Source: Flavobacteriaceae bacterium PS02338
GTDB lineage: Bacteria; Bacteroidota; Bacteroidia; Sphingobacteriales; Sphingobacteriaceae
Assembly: GCA_029959615.1 (NCBI GenBank)
Contig: JASCOD010000008.1
Location: 1 to 64,000, forward strand
Reading direction: 5' to 3'
Length of the DNA: 64,000 bases
A program made the position numbers and the translations under genes. The number at the start of each line of letters is the position of its first letter. The first letter of the stretch is position 1. The notes under the pieces were generated by a model. That model was given only the letters and a program-made list of their open reading frames with translations, was not told the origin of the DNA and ran no database searches. This document shows, piece by piece, positions 26,065-34,962 of this stretch.

Positions 26065-26121
26065 CACAGATGCACAGGTTACAAAAAGACTTTTAGATGT
26101 TTCATCATCTGTGCATCTGTG
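26065..26121. repeat. Inverted repeat in intergenic region
   Basis: cacagatgcacag at 26065 and ctgtgcatctgtg at 26109 are perfectly complementary over 13 bases with a 31-base loop. It sits in the 26001-26301 gap between the response regulator and the cupin gene. Apart from this, the gap has only AT-rich sequence with no gene. Confidence 0.8.
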
Positions 26122-26301
26122 GCTTTTATAAACGAATTTCATTCGTAGTTTAAACTTATGGACTTTCAGCCCATCGTGGTTTAGTTAGCGAAGATACAAG
26201 GGATTTGGGAAATTCACACTAAGTCAATTAGCTACATGATATTTTTGATAAAAGACGAGGTGGTTAAATATTCCAGCCTCGTTTAGAAATGGCTAGTCTT
26301 A

Positions 26302-26766
26302 TTATAGCTTATATTCCGAATCCGTAACATTTTGTAGCCATACCACATTGCCCTTTTGAGTATTTGTTCCGATGGCAATATGGGTCATAGTTTCGTTAGG
26401 TGTGGCCCCATGCCAATGAATAACATTGGGCAGACATTTAATCACATCCCCTTTAGTAATCTGTTGTACAGGTTTTCCCTTTTCTTGATAAAGTCCCTTG
26501 CCTTTAGTTACCAACAACAATTGACCTCCAGGATGATAATGCCAATTGGTTCTTGCGCCCGGCGCAAAGGTAACGGAACCAATATTGCTATTGTAGGTAG
26601 TGTCGCTTGGTACTAACATCTGCAACCAAACAGTGCCGGTAAAGTTACCGTTGGCTACTTGATTACCTAAAGCAAAAGGGGCATTTTCATTTGTGGGTTT
26701 ACTTAGGCTACACCCAGTTAGCGCCCCAAAAAATAGAGCAGCAATAAACCTTATACCTGTTCTCAT
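26302..26766 (-). CDS. Exported cupin-domain protein
   Basis: A 154-residue protein with a lipoprotein-like signal (FIAALFFGALTGCSLSK, Cys19). The cupin core holds the first motif in FAPGARTNWHYHPGGQ (about 67-82) and the second in LPNVIHWHGATP (about 112-123), giving the histidines for a metal site. The pattern is close to the cupins often annotated as (R)-mandelonitrile-lyase-like or quercetin-dioxygenase-like, but the substrate is unknown. It follows an exported hydrolase gene by 11 bases, in a run of exported enzymes. Confidence 0.85.
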   Translation of the reverse strand: MRTGIRFIAALFFGALTGCSLSKPTNENAPFALGNQVANGNFTGTVWLQMLVPSDTTYNSNIGSVTFAPGARTNWHYHPGGQLLLVTKGKGLYQEKGKPVQQITKGDVIKCLPNVIHWHGATPNETMTHIAIGTNTQKGNVVWLQNVTDSEYKL

Positions 26767-26777
26767 TACGTTGATAG

Positions 26778-27842
26778 TTAAAGGTTATGCTGAAAGAAAT
26801 CAGTTAATTTGTTTACTGCCTGATTTACATATTCAGGTTTCCAATAAGTTTCGATATGTGTTGCGCCATCTATGACAAACAACTCTTTGCTTTTTGCATG
26901 GATTGCTTTGGGAAACGCTTCGTCTGTCATGTATTTAGAGTCAGCTTTACTGCCGGCAATCATTAACAAGGGCTGTTCAATTAAATCCATATTTGTGCTT
27001 GCATCAAATAACATCAAATCCATTAAGCTACTTACGGTATATTTACCTGAAGAATTTGGATGAGCATGAGTTCTGCTGTAATAAATAGTACCTTCTCTGT
27101 ATAGGTTAAAAGGCATTTTTTCAATTTGCTCATCTGGTGGTGTTTTGCTATCGCCAATGTACAGCACTTGTCCTCCTTTTGCTTCTTGTGCTCTCGCCGC
27201 AGCCGCTTGATTTAGCCTTTCTTGAATGGTATGGGTAGCAGAGTTCATATATCCATTTTTACGAACTACTCCTGAATTGAACATGCTAAGTGTTGCTATA
27301 GATTTAAAGCGTTTGTCTGATTGCGCTGCGGCTAAGGAATAGCCTCCTCCTCCACAGATCCCCAATAAACCCATTTTTTCAGTATCTACCCCCTTGTAGG
27401 TAGAAATGAAATCTGCCATGGCGTGGATATCCTCAATACGATTGGCAGGTTTATCCACATTTCTTGGTAAACCACCACTGCCGCCCTGATAAGCCGCATC
27501 TGCCGTAATGGTAATGTAACCTTGTTCTGCCAGCTTTTGCGCATACAAACCAGTCACTTGCTCTTTAACCCCACCATTCGGATGAGCGAGTACTATGGTT
27601 GGATATTTATTTGTCGCATTGTAATTGGCTGGTGTATAAACATTGGCAGCTATGGTAATACCATTGAGCTGATAGGTAACAGGGTGGATGTTGACTTTCC
27701 CATTTTCATTTCTGGTAATGGCACCATCGTATACCAACGTATATGGATTTTGTGCCTTCTTTTTCTGAAGCGATTGCGCACTGACTACATCTGTAGCGGC
27801 AATTGAAGTGGCTATAGCAATGATTGATGTTAATTTTTTCAT
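26778..27842 (-). CDS. Exported alpha/beta hydrolase (dienelactone-hydrolase/YcjY-like)
   Basis: A 354-residue protein with a signal peptide ending near AATDVVSAQS. Its nucleophile elbow reads GLLGICGGGGY with Cys163 in place of the usual Ser; a Cys is known in dienelactone hydrolases and YcjY-type proteins. HPNG at 87-90 forms the oxyanion loop, and DGATHIETYW near the end supplies the His. It lies in an operon-like set with a carboxymuconolactone-decarboxylase-like protein (three bases upstream) and a cupin. Substrate unknown. Confidence 0.85.
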   Translation of the reverse strand: MKKLTSIIAIATSIAATDVVSAQSLQKKKAQNPYTLVYDGAITRNENGKVNIHPVTYQLNGITIAANVYTPANYNATNKYPTIVLAHPNGGVKEQVTGLYAQKLAEQGYITITADAAYQGGSGGLPRNVDKPANRIEDIHAMADFISTYKGVDTEKMGLLGICGGGGYSLAAAQSDKRFKSIATLSMFNSGVVRKNGYMNSATHTIQERLNQAAAARAQEAKGGQVLYIGDSKTPPDEQIEKMPFNLYREGTIYYSRTHAHPNSSGKYTVSSLMDLMLFDASTNMDLIEQPLLMIAGSKADSKYMTDEAFPKAIHAKSKELFVIDGATHIETYWKPEYVNQAVNKLTDFFQHNL

Positions 27843-27845
27843 GAT

Positions 27846-28583
27846 TTACTTTCTGTTTTTTAATACTTCGTTCAATATGTTTTGGGCGATCGTAGCATCT
27901 TTTTCTCCTATGGTTGATTTAATGACCTTGATGAATTCCTTCAATTGATGAGGAGTGATTCCAACATTCAATGAGATAGAGAGATGACTTTGTAGCATGG
28001 GTTCTGCATTACCAATGGCACTAATGACCGAAATAGTTACTAATTCACGTTGGGCATAGGTCAATACATCCCTTTCAAAAATATCGGCGAATAAATGCTC
28101 TTTTAGAAAAGCGTCTATGGTTGGCGCAAATGCGGAATAACCAGAGAGTTGATCGGGCTGCGGCATTCCGGTAAGTTTTTCTAATATCTTTTTACCACGT
28201 TGGTATTTACTGCTGTCGCTTGTAATTGGCGAAGCATCGTCCCCTAATTGATCTGTAATCCCCTTTGCTTTACGTTCTTCCATTACCTTCATGAAAGTTT
28301 GCAGGCCTCTAATACTTCTCGGAAAACCGCAGTAAGCGTAGCAGTGTATCAAAATCTCTTTGATTTCATTTACGGTCAATCCCTTTTCAAGTCCTACATT
28401 TAGTTCGTTTTGGAGTGCTTCCAATCTACCCTTCGCCGTAAGTAACGAAATGGCAATGATGCTTTTTTCTTTAGTACTTAAACCACGATCTGTTGTGACT
28501 AGTTGTTGCGCTTTTGTAGGATATGCGCTGAATGTAGTGGATATTATCGCTACTGTAAGCATGATCATTTTGAATTGCTTCAT
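27846..28583 (-). CDS. Exported carboxymuconolactone-decarboxylase-family protein
   Basis: From the ATG at 28583 the protein has 245 residues and a signal peptide (FKMIMLTVAIISTTFSAYPT then KAQQ). An earlier ATG at 28637 would add 18 charged residues and overlap the upstream gene, so it is less likely. Two carboxymuconolactone-decarboxylase repeats are visible: one with IHCYAYCGFPRSIRGL and one with ELVTISVISAIGNAEPMLQS then HLSISLNVG. The family includes AhpD-like peroxidase partners and true decarboxylases. Export of such a protein is uncommon. It probably acts on the same substrate as the flanking hydrolases. Confidence 0.82.
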   Translation of the reverse strand: MKQFKMIMLTVAIISTTFSAYPTKAQQLVTTDRGLSTKEKSIIAISLLTAKGRLEALQNELNVGLEKGLTVNEIKEILIHCYAYCGFPRSIRGLQTFMKVMEERKAKGITDQLGDDASPITSDSSKYQRGKKILEKLTGMPQPDQLSGYSAFAPTIDAFLKEHLFADIFERDVLTYAQRELVTISVISAIGNAEPMLQSHLSISLNVGITPHQLKEFIKVIKSTIGEKDATIAQNILNEVLKNRK

Positions 28584-28606
28584 TGTTTTAAGTTGCTTTA
28601 CTGATG

Positions 28607-29665
28607 TTATTTGCTGAGTCCTTTTTCTTTGAGCCATTTGGCCAATACTTCCGCTACTTCTTTGCTATTCAAATCAGACATTGGGAAATGCGTATTGCCT
28701 TTGATACCTATTTCTGGCAGATGAACGATGGTAGCATCGCCGCCATTGGCATTTACTACTTTAGCCCATTGCTTAGCTGTAGCCAAAACATTGCGCCAAA
28801 AATTTAAGGATGCGGCATTGGTTTCTTCTTTTGGAATGAAGTCGCCAAAGTAAACCACGATAGGTATTTTAGTTAGCTTTTTAAAATCTTCCATTGGTAT
28901 GCCTTTACCGCCACGATTGCCTTCTGGTGCCTGTCCTTCTGGAAAAGTAAATCCACCTGGTTCATAAGCCACAATAGCTTTTATACGGTCGTTTTTAATA
29001 GCTGTCTTCCAGCCTGGGGCTCCACCTGCCGAGTGGGTAAATAAGATGCCATCACCCGATTGATCAAACACAGCCGACATAGCGTTTACAATGGTAGCCT
29101 CGTCAACGTTTCCAGTATTAGGTGTCATCATTCTAAAAAACTTATCTAGCGATAAACTGTCCTTTGGAAATTGGACCCCTTCGTTGTAATTTGGATACAA
29201 ACCAATACGGAATTGGGTGAACCAAGTTTGGTCGTCAGGGGTTGCGGTAATTTGTGCTGGTTTGCTGGTCTGTCCTGCATCGCCGCGGCCAGGTTGATCA
29301 ACTAAGTAGACGCCATAGCCTTTACGAAGAAAGATATCCGAAAAGCCTTCTCTACCATCAGCTGTAGTTTGCCAGCTGCGGCGAGATTGTCCATAACCGT
29401 GAAGAAAGACCATCGATAGCTTTTTTGCATTTGCCGGAATTTGGTAGAACACATCGGCATGATCACCGTGTCTGGTCTGTCCGCCTTGTGGCACATTCCA
29501 AGCTTTTAATGGATCAAATGTCCCTTCGCTCTTGATTACGGTGCCGCCAGCAGAGAATGTACCTTGTGTGGCTATGATCAAGGGCTTTTGGTTTTGTGCA
29601 TATGTCGAAGAGCCGATGCTTATTAGCGTTGCTACTATCGCCGAGCTTATCTTTTTAATATTCAT
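28607..29665 (-). CDS. Exported alpha/beta hydrolase
   Basis: A 352-residue protein with a signal peptide (AIVATLISIGSSTYAQ). It has an oxyanion-hole motif LHGYGQSRRSW at 88-98, and a nucleophile elbow THSAGG with Ser212. A conserved PEIGIKGNTHFPMSD near the C-terminus likely carries the catalytic His. The fold is that of serine esterases. It is the first gene of the hydrolase / decarboxylase-like / hydrolase / cupin cluster, so the four proteins may degrade an aromatic or lactone-type compound in the periplasm. That pathway is inference. Confidence 0.85.
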   Translation of the reverse strand: MNIKKISSAIVATLISIGSSTYAQNQKPLIIATQGTFSAGGTVIKSEGTFDPLKAWNVPQGGQTRHGDHADVFYQIPANAKKLSMVFLHGYGQSRRSWQTTADGREGFSDIFLRKGYGVYLVDQPGRGDAGQTSKPAQITATPDDQTWFTQFRIGLYPNYNEGVQFPKDSLSLDKFFRMMTPNTGNVDEATIVNAMSAVFDQSGDGILFTHSAGGAPGWKTAIKNDRIKAIVAYEPGGFTFPEGQAPEGNRGGKGIPMEDFKKLTKIPIVVYFGDFIPKEETNAASLNFWRNVLATAKQWAKVVNANGGDATIVHLPEIGIKGNTHFPMSDLNSKEVAEVLAKWLKEKGLSK

Positions 29666-29775
29666 TTCTACTTTTTCATTTAACGCATGTCTGAAGATTA
29701 GTCGTCATTTCTTATCTGAGACATACATGTTTATTTAACTTTTTATCGCATTACGATTGTCAATCTAATTTAGAG

Positions 29776-30759
29776 TTATTTCCCGACCCTGTTTTGAAGA
29801 TGTGCTGGGTATCTTGCTCCCGCAATTTCAATCTCCTGTAGTGCCGCATTGATATTGGCCAATTCATCTTCATTTAAAACGACTGATGTAGCACCTACGT
29901 TTTCCTCTAATCTATGGAGTTTAGTAGTGCCTGGAATTGGAACGATCCAAGGCTTTTGTGCAAGCAGCCAAGCCAGGGCAACTTGTGCAGGTGTACTGTG
30001 GTTGTTTGTAGCGATTTCCTGTACCAGCTCTACCATTTCCTGATTAGCTTTTCTGTTTTCTTCCGAAAAACGAGGTACTGTATTCCTGAAATCTGAAGCA
30101 TCAAATTTGGTGTTTTCATTAATGGCTCCAGTTAGAAAGCCTTTCCCTAATGGACTGAAGGGTACAAAGCCAATGCCTAGCTCTTCTAATAAGGGTAAAA
30201 TTTCTTTTTCTGGCTCTCTCCACCATAGTGAATACTCGCTTTGCAGGGCAGTGACAGGTTGCACTGTATGTGCCCTACGAATGCTTTCTACGCCTGCTTC
30301 GCTCATGCCAAAGTGTTTTACTTTACCTTCTGCTATCAGTTCTTTTATTGTTCCTGCCACTTCTTCTATTGGCACTTTGGGATCAACCCGATGCTGGTAA
30401 AAAAGATCGATGTAATCGGTGTTTAGATACTTCAATGAGCTTTCTACTACTTTGCGGATGCGTTCAGGTCGGCTGTCTAGTCCCTTAGTGGCGTCTCCAT
30501 CTTGAAAGCCAAATTTTGTAGCAATCACTACTTTGTCCCTGAAAGGAGCAATAGCTTTCCCCAAAAGTGTTTCATTCCCACCTTGGCTATAAGCTTCTGC
30601 GGTATCAAAAAAAGTGATGCCTAAGTCATAAGCCTTCCTAATTAATGCTATAGCATCTTTTTCATGGGTTGCCGGACCATAGCCAAAGGTGAGTCCCATG
30701 CAGCCTAATCCTAACGCGGAAACTTCTAATCCGCTATTTCCTAATGTTCTCTTTTGCAT
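29776..30759 (-). CDS. Aldo/keto reductase
   Basis: A 327-residue TIM-barrel oxidoreductase using NADPH. The catalytic tetrad is visible as Asp52 and Tyr57 in FFDTAEAYS, Lys82 in IATKFGF, and His123 in FYQHRVD. The C-terminal cofactor segment contains PIPGTTKLHRLEENVGA. It matches the branch often named after YakC or AKR11/13. It starts back-to-back with the AraC-type regulator 152 bases away, which suggests regulation by that protein. Cytoplasmic, no signal peptide. Confidence 0.93.
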   Translation of the reverse strand: MQKRTLGNSGLEVSALGLGCMGLTFGYGPATHEKDAIALIRKAYDLGITFFDTAEAYSQGGNETLLGKAIAPFRDKVVIATKFGFQDGDATKGLDSRPERIRKVVESSLKYLNTDYIDLFYQHRVDPKVPIEEVAGTIKELIAEGKVKHFGMSEAGVESIRRAHTVQPVTALQSEYSLWWREPEKEILPLLEELGIGFVPFSPLGKGFLTGAINENTKFDASDFRNTVPRFSEENRKANQEMVELVQEIATNNHSTPAQVALAWLLAQKPWIVPIPGTTKLHRLEENVGATSVVLNEDELANINAALQEIEIAGARYPAHLQNRVGK

Positions 30760-30911
30760 TCTTATTGATTAACAGTACAAATATCTGCCTATCAGCGGAG
30801 GATAATTGGATACAGATTACGGCTTTTATAACCACTATTACTGATAACTGTCTTATCGTTAACTTTAGCTAGTGCTAATGCGTAACTTTAGGTTGTAAAA
30901 GCAAGAATAAC

Positions 30912-31809
30912 ATGAGCAGCGTAGTAAATTTTAATACGGTAGATGATTATAATAAATTCAATAATCATGAAACTTTACATCCTTTGGTGAGTATTGTTGA
31001 TTTCTCTAAAGCCCAACCAAGAACAGGGGGCTAGAATGAATTTTGGATTGTACTGTATATTTCTAAAAGACGTAAAATGTGGCGATCTGAAATATGGTCG
31101 TGCTACCTATGATTATCAGGAAGGTACTTTGGTTTTTGTTTCTCCCGGGCAGGTATTGGAAGTAGAAAATAAGATAGATTTTTATCAACCTGTAGGGCAT
31201 GGCTTAGTTTTTCATCCAGACTTGATTAAAGGTACCCCACTTGCCAAAAGCATGTCAGAATATAATTTCTTCAGTTACCATACCAATGAAGCTTTACATC
31301 TATCTGCCAAAGAGCGTCAGCTGGTTTTGGACCTTTTTTCAAAGATAGCCGTAGAGCTGGAGCAGGCGGTCGATAAACATAGTAAAAAACTGATTGCTTC
31401 TAATATTGAGTTGTTTTTCAATTACTGCGAGAGGTTTTACGATCGTCAGTTTATTACACGTCAACATGTGAGTAGTGGTATTTTAGAGCGATTTGAAGAT
31501 TTATTGAACAATTACTTCTCCTCGGAAAAGCCTTATTCCATTGGGCTGCCATCCGTAGCTTATTGTGCGGATGAGTTAAATTTATCTGCCAATTATTTTG
31601 GCGACTTAATTAAAAAAGAAACGGGAAAAACAGCTCAAGAATATATCCAGAATAAAATTATAGATGTAGCTAAAGAGCGTGTTTTTAATGTGAATAAGTC
31701 CATTAGCCAAATCGCCTATGATTTGGGCTTTAAATATCCACAACATTTTAACCGATTATTTAAGCAAAGAACTGGAGCAACACCTAACGAGTACAGGAAT
31801 TTGAATTAA
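30912..31809 (+). pseudogene. AraC-family regulator, apparently frameshifted at a G5 run
   Basis: The ATG at 30912 opens a frame reading MSSVVNFNTVDDYNKFNNHE, then LHPLVSIVDFSKAQPRTGG, and stops at TAG 31032. The rest of the protein (MNFGLYCIFLKDVKCGDLKY onwards, 258 residues from 31036) continues in another frame. The N-terminal piece looks like the normal start of this regulator type, so one extra G in the G5 run (31026-31030) breaks the gene. The C-terminal AraC helix-turn-helix is intact (SISQIAYDLGFKYPQHFNRL). A sequencing slip is possible. Translation from 31036 or a phase-variable state could also give product. It faces the aldo/keto reductase gene. Confidence 0.75.
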
Positions 31810-31882
31810 TGTGATTAGTTTCTTGTAGTTGTAGGTAAAAAGCTAGCGATTTTTCTTGACTAAAGTAAACAGAAAATTCTGT

Positions 31883-31916
31883 CAAAAAAAAACATCCGCC
31901 CTTATGGACGGATGTT
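31883..31916. terminator. Bidirectional-type intrinsic terminator
   Basis: A hairpin acatccgccc-ttat-ggacggatgt (31892-31915, one mismatch) preceded on the plus strand by an A8 run (a T-run on the minus strand) lies between the convergent AraC and cold-shock genes. It should stop the cold-shock transcript on the minus strand, and may also serve the regulator. Confidence 0.8.
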
Positions 31917-31939
31917 CTCAATTATAAGAAGGAAATATC

Positions 31940-32131
31940 TTAATATGCCTTTACATTAACTGCGTTTAGGCCTTTTTTGCCTTGCTCTACATCATAGCTA
32001 ACAGAATCGTTCTCACGAATCTCATCGATTAAGCCAGATATGTGTACAAAAATTTCGGCATCGCCATTTGCAGGTGTGATAAATCCGAAACCTTTTGTTT
32101 CATTGAAAAATTTTACTGTTCCTTGTTGCAT
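31940..32131 (-). CDS. cspA: Cold-shock protein
   Basis: A 63-residue OB-fold nucleic-acid chaperone with RNP1 (KGFGFITP, residues 13-20) and RNP2 (IFVHIS, residues 28-33). MQQGTVKFFNETKGFGF is the standard start. It binds single-stranded RNA and DNA and prevents secondary structure. It is transcribed alone, with a clear hairpin downstream. The 300-base AT-rich upstream region could hold a long leader, as in other cold-shock genes, but also carries the 50-bp repeat described separately. Confidence 0.95.
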   Translation of the reverse strand: MQQGTVKFFNETKGFGFITPANGDAEIFVHISGLIDEIRENDSVSYDVEQGKKGLNAVNVKAY

Positions 32132-32271
32132 TATATTAATTTAATTAAGCTGTAAATGTAATGTAATTTATTGATTTTCAATTTATTTTGTGAAATGAAT
32201 GAAATGTTTATCCATATCTATACTAGATATTAAGATCGGCCTTTCGGCAAATTTCCAAATACTTATACTTT

Positions 32272-32321
32272 TTCTTATCATTAGCGAAACAGAATGTTAA
32301 TGGATTTTTTGAAGGTTTGCA
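32272..32321 (+). repeat. 50-bp direct repeat, left copy
   Basis: Fifty bases starting ttcttatcattagcgaaaca are identical to 43261-43310. Looser similarity continues a few bases on either side (cttat/acttaa before; ttttataaat after). This copy lies 140 bases upstream of the cold-shock start and 118 bases past the end of the metalloprotease gene. The remainder of the 32132-32438 gap is AT-rich with a weak hairpin near 32357-32388 (gagcagaga / tctccgctc) and no gene. Confidence 0.92.
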
Positions 32322-32438
32322 TTTTATAAATAGTTTCTTGCTATGCTATTAATAAACAAGAGCAGAGATGTCATCCAACAGTCTCCGCTCTATTAACTAA
32401 CCCCTGGTTACCCAGATAAGTTCTTTATTGTCTAGCCT

Positions 32439-34931
32439 TTATTTTGAGCTTAGCCCTCTTTCTAGTCTTTCAATAATATCTTGATAATGATAGCGTGTCA
32501 TTTGGTCGGTAGTATTTTTCAAAGCGTTTTCCAACTCCTTTTTCAATCTATTCAACTGATGACGGGCTATCGAACGGATATCGCTCATGGCGGTGGAGCC
32601 TTCTGCAATACTGACGATGCCGCCAAGTTTCCTGTCGAAATTAGTCTTGAAAATGTCTGGAGCTGCCAGATTGCCTACACGCTCTACATAAAGCTTCTGT
32701 AGGCTTCTTCTGTAAACATCTATAGGTTTGCCATTTTCCAAATCATTCCAGAAAATCTGATGTACATCTTGGAAATATTCTAAAATAGGGTAGTTGTTGT
32801 TCTCAATGATCTTAACAAGTACATCTACATTGAGTATGCCTTTAATAGCAGACATGTGGAACGCTTGTGCACTTGCCAGCGGCTTTAGCCCTAATCTGTT
32901 GATAGCGCCACTATCTAATAGCCAATTTGGAGTTTGGAATACCTCTTTGTCCATATATGCCAAGGCCTGTTGCTGTATGGCCTTGGGTACAGGGGTGTAG
33001 AGGCTTCCGGCTTCATCCATACTTTTATTGGTATGGTATGTTCCACCAATGTTTTTTAGCACATGATCCATGTAACGCTCATATTGCTTAATGGCTTCCG
33101 AGTACATGACAAAATACATGTTTTGCATTTTATTTTCCTCGTAGGTCCATTTAGGCAGTGCAGCTACTACGCGTTTAAGGTTTTTGATGCCGTAGCTGCT
33201 GGCCAGCATAGAATTGTCCCCTAGGTCTTCGGTCGAGCTTCTTGGGTCATTGGGATTGCCCTCACCTCCAAACCATAGCTTTGGGTTTTCAATTAGACGC
33301 TTGGTGGTTGCTTTGAATAGTTTGGGTCTCTCGCTATCTGCAGTTTCGCCAAGCATGGGTTTGTAGCCCCATTCAATTGCCCAAGTATCGTAAGCGCCTA
33401 TTCTCGGAAATATTCCCTTGGGACCAATCTTATCTTCTGGTTGAGCCACATAGTTGAAACGGGCATAATCCATGATAGATACCGTGTGTCCATTAGCTTC
33501 TACCCAAGCTTTGTCTCTCAGTTTCTCTACTGGAGTTTGGCTGCTGGATCCCATATTGTGTCGCAGTCCCAAAGTATGGCCTATTTCGTGTGTAGAAACC
33601 ATGCGGATAAGTTCGCCCATCAACTCATCGCTAAAAGTTATTTTTTGAGCTCGCGCATCTAGTGGGCCAGCCTGTATCATGTACATTTTTTGTATTAACG
33701 ACATCACATTGTGATACCAACCTACGTGGCTCTCGATAATTTCCCCACTTCTAGGATCATGTACATTAGGACCGTAAGCATTTGCAATATCTGAGGCGAA
33801 GTATCTGATAACAGAAAAACGAGCATCTTCTAAACTCATCGTGGTATCATTAACAGGCCATTCTTTAGCCATGATCGCATTTTTGAAACCAGCCGATTCA
33901 AAAGCTTTTTGCCAAGCATTAACTCCTTCAATAAGGTATTTACGCCATTTTTTAGGTGTTGCAGGATCGATGTAATAGACAATCGGTTTTTTAGGGCTAA
34001 CCAGTTCGCCTTTCTTAAATTTAGCTAAATCTTCTGCTCTAGGTTCTAAACGCCATCTTACAATAAAAGAATTGCCTTTACTTCTTTGTTCTTGATCGTC
34101 GTATTGGGTAAAACGGTTGGCAAAATAACCTACACGATCATCCTTATAACGTATTTGCATAGGTATTTTAGGTAGCAATAGAAAAGAGGTGTTCATTTCT
34201 AAAGTAATTGCGCCTGCATTGCCACCAGCAGAAGCTTCTCCTACAATTACAAAACCTGTTGGGCCACTAGCGGTGTAGGTTTTTACTGTTTTTACTTCGG
34301 TGTTGATAGGGTAACTGTTGATAGAAGAAATAAAGGATCGGTCTGCGGCAATAGCGGTAAGTCCAACTTTCTTTTTGGTGGCTGGAGGTACTGAAACAAT
34401 TTGACTTTCTCCTTTAAAGAAATCGGTAACTTCAATTACAGTTCCTTTTCCATTTTTTGAGTAAGCTTTAATGTCAAAAGCGGCTGCAATAGGATCTAAA
34501 TTAGAGTTCTTTACTGCTTGATAAATAGCTTGGGTAGAATCACTTCTATTAATCAGGATAGAAACACGCAAAAAGAGTTTACGGTCAGCACCTTTTTCGA
34601 AATAGATGGTTTGTTCGTTGGCCAGTTCTCCACCATAAATTCCAATGTTACCTGCCGTTTTGGTAAATCTGGTCACAGCGAGAATCTCTCTTTTTAGTAG
34701 CGAATCTGGAATTTCAAAGAAGTATTTATCATCCACCTTGTGAATGGTGAATAAGCCAACTTTTGTTTTGGCTGTAGCTGGAATTACCTGTTCAAAAGGT
34801 TTGATACTGCTTTTGGAAGAAGTTGCTTTAACCGTATCGGTTATGGGTTTGGTTTTTGTTTCTGGCGCTGTTTGGGCACGAAGAAGCATAGTCGGGGCAA
34901 GTAATGCCCCGATTAATAGTTTTGAAAACAT
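32439..34931 (-). CDS. Zinc-dependent metalloprotease (DUF5117/DUF5118 type)
   Basis: An 830-residue secreted protease with a signal peptide ending RAQTAPE. The zinc site is HEIGHTLGLRH at 448-458, a gluzincin/metzincin-like HExxHxxGxxH. Large N-terminal strands and the PYGPNVHDPRSGEI-like segment (387-399) match the DUF5117/DUF5118 family common in Bacteroidota. A second family member closes the other SusCD locus (61267-63888). It is the last gene of the SusCD operon, so it may trim peptides or proteins for import through the SusC/SusD pair. Confidence 0.9.
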   Translation of the reverse strand: MFSKLLIGALLAPTMLLRAQTAPETKTKPITDTVKATSSKSSIKPFEQVIPATAKTKVGLFTIHKVDDKYFFEIPDSLLKREILAVTRFTKTAGNIGIYGGELANEQTIYFEKGADRKLFLRVSILINRSDSTQAIYQAVKNSNLDPIAAAFDIKAYSKNGKGTVIEVTDFFKGESQIVSVPPATKKKVGLTAIAADRSFISSINSYPINTEVKTVKTYTASGPTGFVIVGEASAGGNAGAITLEMNTSFLLLPKIPMQIRYKDDRVGYFANRFTQYDDQEQRSKGNSFIVRWRLEPRAEDLAKFKKGELVSPKKPIVYYIDPATPKKWRKYLIEGVNAWQKAFESAGFKNAIMAKEWPVNDTTMSLEDARFSVIRYFASDIANAYGPNVHDPRSGEIIESHVGWYHNVMSLIQKMYMIQAGPLDARAQKITFSDELMGELIRMVSTHEIGHTLGLRHNMGSSSQTPVEKLRDKAWVEANGHTVSIMDYARFNYVAQPEDKIGPKGIFPRIGAYDTWAIEWGYKPMLGETADSERPKLFKATTKRLIENPKLWFGGEGNPNDPRSSTEDLGDNSMLASSYGIKNLKRVVAALPKWTYEENKMQNMYFVMYSEAIKQYERYMDHVLKNIGGTYHTNKSMDEAGSLYTPVPKAIQQQALAYMDKEVFQTPNWLLDSGAINRLGLKPLASAQAFHMSAIKGILNVDVLVKIIENNNYPILEYFQDVHQIFWNDLENGKPIDVYRRSLQKLYVERVGNLAAPDIFKTNFDRKLGGIVSIAEGSTAMSDIRSIARHQLNRLKKELENALKNTTDQMTRYHYQDIIERLERGLSSK

Positions 34932-34962
34932 TTGTGTGTTGTTTATTTAAAAAATAATAAAT

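Noticed and set aside
28584..28637. Extended N-terminus of the carboxymuconolactone-decarboxylase-like protein
   Set aside because: It would overlap the upstream hydrolase gene and place 18 charged residues before a clear signal peptide.
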